Of a stretch of DNA of 64,000 bases, positions 39,361 to 63,100 are shown one piece after another. Positions within the stretch are counted from its first letter, which is position 1. Each line of letters begins with the position of its first letter. The notes under the pieces are model-generated. The model was not told where the DNA came from. It saw nothing but the letters and a program-made list of their open reading frames with translations, and made no database searches. Made by a program: the position numbers and the translations under genes. Location of the stretch: positions 31,864,832 through 31,928,831 of the forward strand of contig NC_135549.1 of the NCBI RefSeq assembly GCF_964340395.1, written 5' to 3'. Origin of the DNA: Glandiceps talaboti (Eukaryota > Hemichordata > Enteropneusta > Spengelidae).

Positions 39361-39634
39361 CCATTGATTATGGACTGATTGGTTGGGATAAGTGACAAAC
39401 TAGATTTACAGTTTATATTGTGGTAATTATACTGGAAACTTTGGATTTATTTACATTTCTATAGACCATTATATGAATTCCAAAATGAGGAATGCTTTCT
39501 TTCAAGAATAAAAGTATTAATATTGATACCTATGCATTTATTTTATTGGATTATGAGTGTGCCAAGAGAGCTGCTGTCTGAGAGATGTCATGGTGTACTA
39601 ATTAGAAACTGCTATAAATTGTATGCTCCCTAAT
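39361..39634. other. Unique AT-rich spacer
   Basis: Nothing recognised between the dispersed element and the next array. Confidence 0.6.
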
Positions 39635-41227
39635 GAGGTGAAGTATGCTAGGTCATTGTGCATTGTGCATACGTAGGGAGGTGAAGTATGCTAGGCCATT
39701 GTGCATACCTAGGGAGGTGAAATATGCTAGGCCATTGTGTATTGTGCATACCTAAGGAGGTGAAGTATGCTAGGCCATTGTGCATTGTGCATACCTAGGG
39801 AGGTGAAGTATGCTAGGCCATTGTGTATTGTGCATACTTAGGGAGGTGAAGTATGCTAGGCCATTGTGTATTGTGCATACTTGGGGAGGTGAAGGATGCT
39901 AGGCCATTGAGTATTGTGCATACTGAGGGAGGTGAAGTATGCTAGGCCATTGTGCATTGTGCATACCTAGGGAGGTGAAGTATGCTAGGCCATTGTGTAT
40001 TGTACATACCTAGGGAGGTGAAGTATGCTAGGCCATTGTGCATACCTAGGGAGGTGAAGTATGCTAGGCCATTGTGTATTGTGCATACCTAGGGAGGTAA
40101 GGTATGCTAGGCCATTGTGCATACCTATGGAGGTAAAGTATGCTAGGCCATTGTGTATTGTGCATACCTAGGGAGGTGAAGTATGCTAGGCCATTGTGTA
40201 TTGTGCATACTTAGGGAGGTGAAGTATGCTAGGCCATTGTGCATACCTAGGGAGGTGAAGTATGCTAGGTCATTGTGCATTGTGCATACCTAGGGAGGTG
40301 AAGTATGCTAGGCCATTGTGCATACCTAGGGAGGTGAGGTATGCTAGGCCATTGTGCGTACCTAGGGAGGTGAGGTATGCTAGGCCATTGTGCATACGTA
40401 GGGAGGTGAAGTATGCTAGGCCATTGTGTATTGTGGATACTTAGGGAGGTGAAGTATGATACAGCATTGTGCATACCTAGGGAGATGAAGTATTATATGC
40501 TAGGCCATTGTGCATTGTGCATGCCTAGGGAGGTGAAGTATGCTAGGCCATTGTGTATTGTGCATACCTAGGGAGGTAAAGTATGCTAGGCCATTGTGTA
40601 TTGTGGATACTTAGGGAGGTGAAGTATGATAGGGGATTGTGCATACCTAGGGAGGTGAAGTATGCTAGGCCATTGTACATTGTGCATACCTAGGGAGGTG
40701 AAGTATGCTAGGCCATTGTACATTGTGCATACCTAAGGAGGTGAAGTATGCTAGGCCATTGTGTATTGTGCATACCTAGGGAAGTAAAGTATGCTAGGCT
40801 ATTGTGCATTGTGCATACTTAGGGAGGTAAAGTATGCTAGGCCATTGTGTATTGTGCATACATAGGGAGGTGAAGGATGCTAGGCCATTGTGTATTGTGC
40901 ATACTTAGGGAGGTGAAGTATGCTGGGCCATTGTGCATACCTCGGGCATCTAGGGAGGTGAAGTATACTAGGTCAGTGTGCATTGTGCATACCTAGGGAG
41001 GTGAAGTGTGCTAGGCCATTGTGCATACGTAGGGAGGTGAAGTATGCTAGGCCATTATGCATATCTAGGGAGGTGAAGTATGCTAGGCCATTGTGCATAC
41101 GTAGGGAGGTGAAGTATGCTAGGCCATTGTGTATTGTGGATACTTAGGGAGGTGAAGTATGCTAGGGCATTGTGCATACCTAGGGAGGTGAAGTATTATA
41201 TGCTAGGGCACTGCATACCTAGGGAGG
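39635..41227. repeat. 36/43-bp minisatellite, about 40 copies
   Basis: The unit contains gtgaagtatgctaggccatt followed by gtgcatacctagggag; the longer form inserts a gtattgt block. It runs directly into the 23-bp array that follows. Confidence 0.96.
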
Positions 41228-42477
41228 GTGGAACCTTATATATAGATCTAGTGGAGCCTTATATATAGATCTAGTGGAGCCTTATTTATAGATCTAGTGG
41301 AGCCTTATTTATAGATCTAGTGGAGCCTTATTTATAGATCTAGTGGAGCCTTAGATGTGGAGCCTAATACATGTATATAGATCTGGCAGAGCCTAATATA
41401 TAGATCTGGCGGAGCCTTATAAATAGATCTAGTGGAGCCTTATATATAGATCTAGTGGAGCCTTATATATAGATCTAGTGGAGCCTAATATATAGATCTA
41501 GTGGAGCCTAATATATAGATCTAGTGGAGCCTAATATATAGATCTAGTGGAGCCTAATATATAGATATAGTGGAGCCTTATATATAGATCTGGTGGAGCC
41601 TTATTTATAGATCTAGTGGAGCCTAATATATAGATCTAGTGGAGCCTAATATATAGATCTAGTGGAGCCTAATATATAGATCTAGTGGAGCCTTATATAT
41701 AGATCTGGTGGAGCCTTATTTATAGATCTTGTGGCGCCTTATATATAGATCTAGTGCAGCCTAATATATAGATCTAGTGCAGCCTTATATATAGATCTAG
41801 TGGAGCCTTATATATAGATCTAGTGCAGCCTAATATATAGATCTAGTGCAGCCTAATATATAGATCTAGTGCAGCCTAATATATAGATCTAGTGCAGCCT
41901 AATATATAGATCTAGTGCAGCCTTATATATAGATCTAGTGGAGCCTTATTTATAGATCTTGTGGCGCCTTATATATAGATCTTGTGGCGCCTTATATATA
42001 GATCTAGTGCAGCCTAATATATAGATCTAGTGCAGCCTTATATATAGATCTCGTGGAGCCTAATATATAGATCTAGTGCAGCCTAATATATAGATCTAGT
42101 GCAGCCTAATATATAGATCTAGTGCAGCCTAATATATAGATCTAGTGCAGCCTAATATATAGATCTAGTGCAGCCTTATATATAGATCTAGTGCAGCCTT
42201 ATATATAGATCTAGTGGAGCCTTATATATAGATCTTGTGGCGCCTTATATATAGATCTTGTGGCGCCTTATATATAGATCTAGTGGAGCCTTATATATAG
42301 ATCTAGTGGCGCCTTATATATAGATCTTGTGGCGCCTTATATATAGATCTAGTGGAGCCTTATTTATAGATCTTGTGGCGCCTTATATATAGATCTAGTG
42401 CAGCCTAATATATAGATCTAGTGCAGCCTTATATATATATCTAGTGGAGCCTTATATATAGATCTAGTGGCGCCTTA
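41228..42477. repeat. 23-bp minisatellite, about 54 copies
   Basis: The unit contains tatatagatctagtggagcc, with variants gtgcagcc and gtggcgcc in runs. Most copies hold an AGATCT site. It is directly joined to the preceding, unrelated array. Confidence 0.97.
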
Positions 42478-43129
42478 AAACTACTGTGTTTTCAAACTAC
42501 TTTCTAGCCTTCGAGTAAAGCTTTAATCAGAACACGTGCATCAAAATGGAATGTGTGAAATTTGGAACAATGCGCCCTCATAAGCTGAATTCATATAACT
42601 CAAATATTCGATAATCTGAGGTTCAGTGACTTTGACCAAACAAATACTGAAATACATACAAAACTGGCGTCTACAATGTATGACATATATGTACTATGGA
42701 CCAGTGGCAGCCTCCCAAATGCTCGTGGTTTTTTGTGATTTTTGTTCGTAATTTGAATTGCTTTGAACCCTGTTCCCTGCACATGTAATTTATGAATGTC
42801 CAAGGACTATACTACTTGTGTCAAGTTTGCTATTTCTACCATATGTATTGCTGTTGATATTCACGTAAAAAGACAATTTCATGCTGGTGAGTGTACCCTG
42901 AATACTTCACTTCAACCTACTTTATATGCATGGTCTATTGTTCCAGATAGTCCCTCATCTACATTGCGTCGCGTTGTCTAGTTTGATTTAGTTGTGGAGT
43001 GGTCGAGGGTCATGTCTCCTCTCTGTGTTTTTCTCAACTTGTTTACTTCAAACACCCCCTCGAGCTCCCCAATACTCCAACCCACCTGCACTAAATTGAG
43101 AGCTTGACTCGATCATATGATTTAGGTGC

Positions 43130-43500
43130 AAATATTATTTTCCGTTTAAAAAAACTAAATTCAAAAGCTACTGGGCAGATTGATCTGAATTTTGGTATAG
43201 ATGTTCTTATGGATTAGACTGAAAGATTAATCATAGACTGCATAAAATGTGTAGATGAATAATTGTTGATGACATCATGATGTTATCAGTGTTATGCAAA
43301 TTAGCTCTAAAATTGTGACCTTTGGTCAAGAATCTTTCTTTTCTGACAGTACTGTCAGATTGGGTCGAACTTGGGTTGGGATGTTTTTTGGCATGTGTAA
43401 AGGAATTGAGAATTACTGAAGGTCATGATAATTCCATCGAGAATTACTAAAGGACATGATAATCCCATTCGTGATATGAAATAGCCATAGTTCACAGTTG
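43130..43500 (+). repeat. Partial copy of the dispersed hairpin-(GT)n family body
   Basis: It shares gggcagattgatctgaat-like, gatgacatcatgat, atgcaaattag and tttggtcaa blocks in the same order as 38560-38720, but without the hairpin, GT tract or cctagcaac core. Confidence 0.6.
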
Positions 43501-43984
43501 ACCGCAAGATGGCGGTATGATCAGACGATGATGGGTAGTGCGATGCCCCCCCCCCCCCCCCCCCCCCGTTCTCTGTTGATCTTTTGATTGTAGCGTCTGA
43601 TCTCCATAGCCCCCTAGTTTTTCCATGGAAATCATGTGGAGCTGTATCAATAATGGAAATATAGTGTATGTAGACCATACAGTTTGCGGTGTTTCTGCCG
43701 TTGGATAGAGCTGATCGATGATATTACTGTTTTGTGAACTAATTGCTCTCCTTCTGATCATGCGTAACTTTCTCCTGGGAACTTTCTCTTCAAAATGAGA
43801 CAATACTAACTCCCTTTCAATTTAGTTGTGTGAATTGTTACATGCATCAATTCTTTCATTTTAATACCAATTCTTTCGCATCCATTTGCATGATCTTGGT
43901 GGCATTCTGAGTTTGATTGGATATCTCATTTTGAGACTAATGGAGCATTCATGAAAAGGGAGAGGGCCGGGGATATCAGGTCCG

Positions 43985-44235
43985 GTCTCAGTGTTGCGTA
44001 AAATGTGACCCTCTTCGACTCCGTCATGTTAAAAAGTAGCCCTCCCTCAATTTTCTTACTCTAAAACAATCAAATAGTTTACAAAATAATGAGTTATAAT
44101 GCTGGCAGTCATCAAAAAGAGACAATGGCCAGAATCAACGATAAAGACTTAATATCCCGCCACTGTCATCACATTGATCATTTTAAAGGAATAATTGCTT
44201 GTTTCTCACCACTAATACCACAGTAAATTTATGTG
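43985..44235 (+). repeat. Dispersed repeat, mate of 7660-7930
   Basis: It shares ordered blocks with 7660-7930 (gttgcgtaaaatgtgaccct, ccctccctcaa, ctctaaaaca, cccgccactgtcatcac-like, tttctcacc). Same orientation, diverged. Confidence 0.65.
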
Positions 44236-44794
44236 AATGCACTAAACTACTACTAACTAAAATAATAGGTTAGGCATCGGTCAGTTTCTTCGGCCGGCGG
44301 GGGGCCGGTGGATGGGGGGGGGGTTCACCCTGTTTTAGAAATAGGCAGTAGGGGGATCATTGTGGAGAGGGGGTCATTGTGTTTTGGATTGTGATGGAAG
44401 AAGAAAATCCTTTTCTACAATAGCATATAGCCTTGTCTGAACATACCAGTGACTTTTAATACTATACATGTAATATTAATGCCACTGTGCCAATGTTACG
44501 GGACATTTTTATGTGACATGGAAAACTCATTTAAAACTTACATTAACTTTATCTTCGAAAACTTTCGAAGCTTTGAAATATTACCTCAAAGGCAATGAAT
44601 AACCTAAAAATTGCCTTAAATAGAACCAAAAATCCTCTGGATCTGCTAGGGAAAACCCCCAAGGACTCCCTCATCCCCAGAGGTCAGTCATGTATTCAAC
44701 CAACAATCAGACGAACCAACCTTTTTAATGTCGTAATGGTATTAAACTTTAATTTTCTTAAGAATTTTCACCCTATGCTAATTTGAGATGATAT

Positions 44795-45440
44795 TGTCTT
44801 TTAAAGATGTGAAATGTTTGCCAAGATAGTCAAAAATTGCCTTAAAACTCAAAATCTCCCTTAACAATGATACTACCATTAGATGTGCTGACCTTTACTA
44901 TAATGATTAAGAACATATTTCAACTATATGTAAATATATAAGTTATAAATAATAGTTTGTGATACTTGTTGGTGCTGTCTTGTAAAGCTTGAAAATTATT
45001 GCCTGAAAGTGTCGTAATAGCCTAAAAATGGGCTTCAAGAGTAAAAAACCTCTAGAACTTCTAGACCCCCTAGAACCCCCCCACACACACACACACACAC
45101 ACACACGAGGTGGACATAATTTATCTCAGTCTCAAGCTCTTCCCCCTACCTCTCACTGTCAAGATGCTATTAAACTTTATTTTAAAAATATTTCAACCCT
45201 ATGAAGTTGCTTTTTACATATTGGTGTTATCTTGTAAAGCTTGGAAATTATTGCCTGAAAGTGTCTGAATAGGTTAAAAGTGGGCTTTAAGAGTAAAAAA
45301 AATCTGTAGAGCTTCTAGGGGGAGACCCCTAGGACCCCCCTCCCATGAGAGTAGTGCGCATTCCCTTTCCAAGCTTTCCTCTATTTTTCACGGTCTAGAT
45401 GCTATTAAACTCCATTTTGAATATATTTACCCTGTGTTGT
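44795..45440 (+). repeat. Diverged ~245-bp tandem repeat, 2-3 copies
   Basis: Copies starting near 44970 and 45218 share cttgtaaagcttg, attattgcctgaaagtgtc, gggctt and gatgctattaaact in order. A more diverged copy starts near 44795. The middle copy contains the AC tract. Confidence 0.7.
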
Positions 45441-46154
45441 CAATAATTATATGAAAGTGCTATCCCAGGATCTTGTAAAGTGTTTGTGAGACAGTCAAGC
45501 AGTCAACATTGAGTCACGATCAAAAATACCTGACAATGTTTTTATTAGGCCTAAGACCACAGACAAGTAATAAGATAACGTTGTTATATTAAACAGAGCA
45601 GTTTTTACCTTTATGTATGTGTAATTAGTTGTATTTATTGGACGACAACGTTCAATCGTCAACTTTTGGGTCACTATCAAATCATTTAAATTACTCCAAA
45701 CAATGTGAATTCAAGGTCATTGTTTTCTCACTAATTTTGGAATGATTCCTAGTATATGTACTTTGAACACTGACTATAACTTCTTCTAAGAAAATGGTAA
45801 TTAAATAGTTCGTAGAATTATTTCGAGTTCACAGAAAATTCGTTCTCAAATATCAGGTTATTATCCCAATACGTAACCTTAAACAGGAAACTTCAATTAT
45901 ATCAGGTTCTTATTACCATCAACGTCGTAGTATTTGTGACACATACAGTATATACATATCTAGCGGGGTCAGCTTTCGTGTAGTTCTCGGTGTATGTGTG
46001 CAAGCCAAGTGTCAGTCTGTAAACGTTGCTTAGAGACAAGAAAGGGTTGCGTATATTCGTTACGTTGCGTAACTTAAAATACATCAATCATACTGGTCCG
46101 ACAATTGCTGGAAGTGAAGTAACGTTCATACTGTACTGACGTGATATTCGGAAA

Positions 46155-56685
<10,531 letters not shown>

Positions 56686-56867
56686 TGGTTTGACAACTGA
56701 TACTTCCCCTCTCTGTCCTACTACTAATAAGGGAATTTAGTGTAACTGTCATTGTCACAAATAGTTTATAAGCTAGGGAAAATGTTTTCTTTTTGTTAGA
56801 TGACATTAACTAGACGATAGCAATTTATTACATTACTTGCATGTATGCCGTTATTTCTTTCGACCTC

Positions 56868-56896
56868 TTTCCCTTTAGGGAAGATGATGTTATAAT

Positions 56897-56943
<47 letters not shown>

Positions 56944-57160
56944 GACTGTCTCTATGTGCATCTGTTTGTGAACATGATATCTCAAAAATACTGCATCACT
57001 TCCATTGGAACTTGATACAAACAGGTGATTTAGTTGTAACATCCTATCCCTAAGTTACTGCATAAATAAACCTAAATTGGTAAACACATTGATGACAACA
57101 AAGTGCATTGTTTTATTAGTCTTGTCGATGTTGTTAATTATTTTGTGTCATCAGCAGCAT
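56868..57160 (+). repeat. Hairpin-(TCTG)n dispersed element
   Basis: Short hairpin tccctttaggga, then a (TCTG)n tract (56900-56943), then a body with aacatgatatctcaaaaata. Same plan as 15860-16630. Confidence 0.5.
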
Positions 57161-57805
57161 AATTAATTGCAAATATCATGTATAACCCACATATTTATAT
57201 CTACGATCATGGGTGATAACATTATTAAAACGTGTACTCATTTACATAATTAGTAATTTTATCAAACTTTGTAGATATATTGGTGATGATTGTCTTTATA
57301 TATGCCACTTATTTTTTCACATCTATAATCTGTGTAATTAATGCAGTTTTCCAATTTTGTACAATCTCTTTAATAGATGTTTAGACACTCATCTAACTTG
57401 ATGGATATAGTGTGGATAAATTCTCTTCTGTTTTTAAAGTATGTTTTCCTTCTGACTTCGATGCCCCTTGCAATTTCATATACAAGCAATGCATGTTAAT
57501 CGCACAATGCACAGACACAATAATCAAATTACTTGGGCTTTTTCCTACTCGAAACGCAAGGCTCACAGTTTACATGTATACATGTCATGGTGTCTAGGAA
57601 GTTATTTCATTGGAACAGCATATCCTTGGAACTATACTTTTACTATTCATGAAAGGTCAATCTTATACCATAGACTGTAACATATGCATCGTGTCGCTCG
57701 CCCTCACCGGTCTGAAAGGGGTTGGCCGATGTGTGAGGGCGCCCGTCACGACATACTTTACAGACTATCTGATACTTGTACTGTATTGGATTCGAGTCGT
57801 CTATG

Positions 57806-57811
57806 AATAAA
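57806..57811 (+). terminator. Possible polyadenylation signal
   Basis: AATAAA at the end of a more GC-rich stretch (57680-57800). It could serve the CTHRC1-like transcript (1.1 kb after the stop) or belong to a solo LTR; neither can be shown. Confidence 0.25.
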
Positions 57812-58399
57812 GTCTTCAAACATCAAATTTTGCGTGTTTATTATTTTCTTAATGAGTGATATGTTGGTTTTCAAATAATGTTTACTGTCCTAGTAGATTC
57901 CCTAGAGTAAATCACAAACAATTTTGATGGAGAAGTACTTGTCTGGATCGTGCTGTTTTCCCTTGCCCCAATTTATTACCGACCTCCATCCACTAAAATG
58001 ACGGCTTATTTACTTCCTGCTGATTCGAGTACTTTCCGGAGAATTCCTAACCATAACCTCTTTGAGATGATCCTCTGTCTTTCGTCTCTGTCCACATAGT
58101 ACCTAATCAGCTGACCAATTGTTGCTGATATTGTCAACTCTTTATACAAATTAACTGTCAGCTAATTAACAGATAAGACTTGTTTTCATTCTGATAAGGC
58201 AAAATAAAATAAAAATGTTTATTTCAGATCACTTAAACATGATATCAGAAAATAGGGTAGGTAGGTCGGAATTTTAATTAAATTTGTAAAAGTTTTGAAC
58301 ATGAATTTAGAATATTTATCAATTATGAAAGATAAGACTGGTTTATAGAAAGCGTTTATTTTTGTTGTTATGTTGTTTGTTGGAAGCATACCAATGTAG

Positions 58400-58575
58400 G
58401 ATTATACCATGGGGGGGGGGGTATGGGTGGGAGGAAAGAGAGACTCACAACATTCATACCATGGGGGGGGGGGGGGGGGGGTATGGGTGGGAGGAAAGAG
58501 AGACTTACAACATTCATACCATGGGGGGGGGGGGGGTATGGGTGGGAGGAAAGAGAGACTCACAACATTCATATA
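58400..58575. repeat. Three G-rich tandem units
   Basis: A unit of catgggggg...gtatgggtgggagg then aaagagagact and cacaacattcatac occurs three times; the G run varies (about 10, 18 and 14). Confidence 0.93.
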
Positions 58576-58915
58576 ATTAACCACACATACGTGGTATTTA
58601 TGACACGCTTATGACACCATGTGGTCAGATCTGACTTGTAAACAAGCTTAAGGAAAATACAGAAATTATACGTTAACACTTTGTAGATTACCGTTTTGAT
58701 ATATTTTATAGGATTATTACTAGAATATAATAGATATGTATTTAGAACTAGATATTGACATACCTAATCGTATAAGTTAAAATAACATGACAGTACAAGT
58801 TTCTTGTTCTTATTCTACTTTCCATACGTGTATGGGGGGGGGGTGTTGTCAGACATGATTTACCATTATACGTTATGTCTCAACTCACTTGTTTAGTTTC
58901 GTATTCCTCAATAAA

Positions 58916-58966
58916 GCATACATACATACATACATACATACATACATACATACATACATACATACT
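58916..58966. repeat. (CATA)n microsatellite
   Basis: About 12 tetranucleotide units. Confidence 0.95.
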
Positions 58967-59271
58967 GGAAGACCGTCAGTATGGGACAGGGCGTTGCATT
59001 AAGTAGGAAAAGTCACCGGTTCTATGCTATATCATATATCATGCTTTAATACTCTCTGACTCAAAAAGATTTCGTCTGTCGTTCTATCCAACATTGTGTA
59101 ATGGTAACAAATTCTCATACTTTAAGGTTTGATTCAAAGACTACGATTTGGGTAATGTTTTTGAGATTACAGATACAATATATCTGTTTCTGTTTTAGTT
59201 TAAATTTATTATCTAGTTTAGTTATTCAACATGACGGGTATTTGTCAGGTAGAATTTGTCCATAGATGTCT

Positions 59272-59782
59272 TCTGTCATATAAAGTAGTTCACCTGTTAT
59301 ATAAAGTAGTTCATATATTCTCCTGTCATATAAAGTAGTTCATATATTCTCCTGTCATATAAAGTAGTTCATATATTGTCCTGTCATATAAAGTAGTTCA
59401 TATATTGTCCTGTCATATAAAGTAGTTCATATATTGTCCTGTCATATAAAGTAGTTCATATATTGTCCTGTCATATAAAGTAGTTCATATATTCTCCTGT
59501 CATATAAAGTAGTTCATATATTCTCCTGTCATATAAAGTAGTTCATATATTGTCCTGTCATATAAAGTAGTTCATATATTGTCCTGTCATATAAAGTAGT
59601 TCATATATTATCCTGTCATATAAAGTAGTTCATATATTCTCCTGTTATATAAAGTAGTTCATATATTGTCCTGTTATATAAAGTAGTTCATATATTATCC
59701 TGTCATATAAAGTAGTTCATATATTCCCCTGTCATATAAAGTAGTTCATATATTGTCCTGTTATATAAAGTAGTTCATATTG
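59272..59782. repeat. 29-bp minisatellite next to the SLC16-like stop codon, about 17 copies
   Basis: The unit contains gtcatataaagtagttcata plus tattctcct. On the minus strand the first unit starts about 5 nt after the stop codon of the SLC16-like gene, so the start of its 3' untranslated region is this array. Confidence 0.96.
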
Positions 59783-59783
59783 C

Positions 59784-59968
59784 TTAGTTCTCTTGTGTTC
59801 CTTCATCAGAAACATCTTCAAGTGTAACATCATTTCCTTTTCTTTTCCTAGCCACGTTTCTATCCCAGAAAAAGTAACTAACCATCGCAATAAGTCCGCC
59901 CAATATGAGCGTTGCTCCACCAATGTAAAATGACACCTGGTAGTCGTGAGTACTGTCATAGATGTAAC
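59784..59968 (-). CDS. SLC16-like exon 4: helix 12, tail and stop
   Basis: Acceptor attgtctttcag on the minus strand. It encodes YIYDSTHDYQVSFYIGGATLILGGLIAMVSYFFW, then a charged tail DRNVARKRKGNDVTLEDVSDEGTQEN and TAA. 185 nt, phase 1 in. Confidence 0.92.
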
Positions 59969-60116
59969 CTGAAAGACAATAATCAATGGTCAAAATAATT
60001 CTTTCCTCTTTACTCTCCGTTTATGGCTCCCTCTTCCTCTGTCTCTCTAGATCTGTCTGTCTTTGACTATCTCGCTGTTTGTCGTTGTCCCTGTCTCGGT
60101 CTGTCTTTGTCTTCTT

Positions 60117-60168
<52 letters not shown>

Positions 60169-63100
60169 CGTGTATCTCCCTTTCGTATTTCCACCCCGTG
60201 CTTTATCTTTTGACAGTGTGGGGTTTTAGTTCCACTTGAAATAGTTTGTGATAGAATAACACCTTCTATCACAAGGACAGTAAAATTACGTTACTAAGCT
60301 AAAATATATTACTGATTGTTGAATATATACCTGCAACGGGTGGTCCAACCAATTGGCCAAACCCAATAAAGAGTACCGCTAACCCATAAGCACTCGTAAA
60401 TCTATGATGACCAACAATATCTAGAACTACCACACTATCAAAGGTAGCAATCACGCCTCTTGAAAGTCCCATGATTGCCATAACAATGGCCATGGAAATA
60501 AAATCGTTGCTTGTTGTTAAAAATATCGTGCCTGTTCCATAAATGATGTTGGCAGCACCGAAAACCTTCCCTTTTGAAAGATTGAAAAGATCGACTAGGA
60601 GACCTTGTGCAAAACCACCAACCATCATGGAGAATCCGAGAACCGACAAGAGTATTGGTGCTTTTGTGTCTGGAATTCCAATGTTTACCGCTCTCTTAAT
60701 CACATGAACTAAAGGAATATTTACTCCAAAACCAAGCAAAAAGTACGAAATCATTAGGAACGAAAACAAAGGAATTTTAAAGAGTGACAATTCTAAATGA
60801 TTGTGAATAGAACGAGATAGGTTTATACACCACACGCACACTGATACTCCTTTTCTTGGTGCGATAAACTCCGTAGCTGAGTCGGATTCAGAAGTCATTA
60901 GTTTCTGAGATGCCTTGTTATTGTCGTCATCAACTTTAATATGTATAGGTCGTAGGAGAACTGCACTAACACACATATTTAAAGAAAGTCCTCCAAGTAA
61001 TATTAGTGTGCCTCTCCAACCATAAAAGTCGATGAGCAAATGAACCAATGGTGCCATCACAAATGATCCACATCCATTTCCTGTAGTGGCAATGCCCATT
61101 GCTGTAGCATGGCGATTTTTGAAATAGCGACCAATCATCCCAACAGCGGGGATACGGGCAAGGCCAAACCCAATTCCTGTCATAGAAAATGATAATAAGG
61201 ATTAGAATGAGAAACAAAATGAACTTGAATTTTTATGGGGGAAATGTATTTGATGTCATTGGTATAAATTGACAACTGCCATTAATGCTCTTTTGTTATT
61301 CAATGAAACATCCACTACACAACAGTCATCACTGCTCTGTTGTTATCCAATGAATCATTCAATGAAACACCCACTACACAACAGTTGTCACTGCTGTTGT
61401 TATTCAATAAAACATCCACTACACAACAGTTGTCACTGCTGTTGTTATTCAATGAACCATCCACTACACAACAGTTGTTACTGCTCTGTTGTTATTCAAT
61501 GAAAGTTCAGCTAGATAACAGTCGTCAATATTGTGTTGCTATTTGATGAAAGATCAACTACACTGTACTCAATTCGCTGTTAGAACAGGTACACACATAT
61601 AAATTTAGTCAGATTTTGATCAACGCCAGTCAATCTTTATTTACATTTTACAAATCACGATTTCAGCATTGCAGTATATTGAGAAGCGACATCTACAACT
61701 AGTGGAATCACACGTACCTGCCAAAACACCAAATGTAATGGTGACAAATTCTACATTAGTGGCAAAACTACTGATTACCATGGAAACGGATGTCAATAGT
61801 CCCCCAATGAAAACTATTTGACGATGGGAGTATCGCTTGCACAGTGCAGCTGATATTGGTCCTGTGAAAATATAAGAAAAATTGCTACTAATCTTTGTAA
61901 ACTAAATTAAATCTTGAAAATAATTTACACCGAAATAAAATGTCCAGCTTACTGGACAAAGACATCATTATGATCAGCAGTGTAATATATTAATACCAGC
62001 AAATCAAAGGCGATCATTTCTCCATTATCGGCTTACATTTCTACATTCGTCGACGTCAACAGAAATTTGCTGAGAGTTTGGAATAAAAACGCGTTGTTAG
62101 CTTTAACCAAAAAACAGTAAATGAAGTTTTTGTCGTACAACCATTCTCGTAAAATGGATTTATCAAAACTGAAATGTACCACTATTATCATAAATTCCTG
62201 TTCTAGACATTTTCTTGAAATCCGCTTAAACTCTCAGTACATTAAATTTCACAATCTGAACAGTATTTGAGTAATCATGAAATAAAATTGTAACGGTTAC
62301 TTGAGAAATTAAAATGCTTGAACTTTTCCTCGTCTTGTTTTCACCTCTACGTTTTATCTTTGTAAACAATGTGTACTAGGTCGAAATTAAACCCATCATC
62401 TAAGAGATGTGCTAAATTATTCTAGCGACGATTATAATCAAACGTTGTCTCAACTTTAATTTTAGTTTAAATGTTCTAAAATAAGTAGTATATTTCTTGT
62501 ATAAATGCCACTACTCACGATGGCAACCATGACGTCACAATCTTGCCTACACACAAATTGACGGTAACCACATATTACGGCAATCAGGTGAAGTCACATT
62601 CTTACCTACACACAAACTGACAGTAACCACATATTACGGCAATCAGGTGAAGTCACATTCTTACCTACACACAAACTGACAGTAACCACATATTACGGCA
62701 ATCAGGTGAAGTCACATTCTTACCTACACACAAACTGACGGTAACCACATATTACGGCAATCAGGTGAAGTCACATTCTTACCTACACACAAACTGACGG
62801 TAACCACATATTACGGCAATCAGGTGAAGTCACATTCTTACCTACACACAAACTGACGGTAACCACATATTACGGCAATCAGGTGAAGTCACATTCTTAC
62901 CTACACACAAACTGATGGTAACCACATATTACGGCAATCAGGTGAAGTCACATTCTTACCTACACACAAACTGACGGTAACCACATATTACGGCAATCAG
63001 GTGAAGTCACATTCTTACCTACACACAAACTGATGGCAGTCAAACAGGACGATGCCCATGATGTCATCCCAGCTCCTCCTTGGAAATAGTCAACCAAAAC

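Larger units (their letters stand above)
42478..46150. other. Intergenic interval between the MFS and CTHRC1-like genes
   Basis: No gene recognised. It contains a partial dispersed-element copy (about 43130-43500), a C22 run at 43546-43567, a dispersed repeat (43985-44235), a G-rich stretch near 44290-44370, a diverged ~245-bp repeat (44795-45440) and an (AC)n tract (45084-45104). Confidence 0.65.
56686..59270. other. Intergenic interval after the CTHRC1-like gene
   Basis: No gene recognised. It holds a hairpin-(TCTG)n element (56868-57160), a small segment ending in AATAAA (57806-57811), three 70-bp G-rich units (58400-58575) and a (CATA)n tract (58920-58966). Confidence 0.65.

Noticed and set aside
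43492-43803. 103-residue minus-strand frame rich in basic residues near its start
   Set aside because: It runs into a C22/G22 homopolymer and has no family resemblance; no matching exon found nearby.
57610-57810. 66-residue frame ending at AATAAA
   Set aside because: No recognisable domain or splice partner; it could equally be part of a solo LTR or a 3' UTR.
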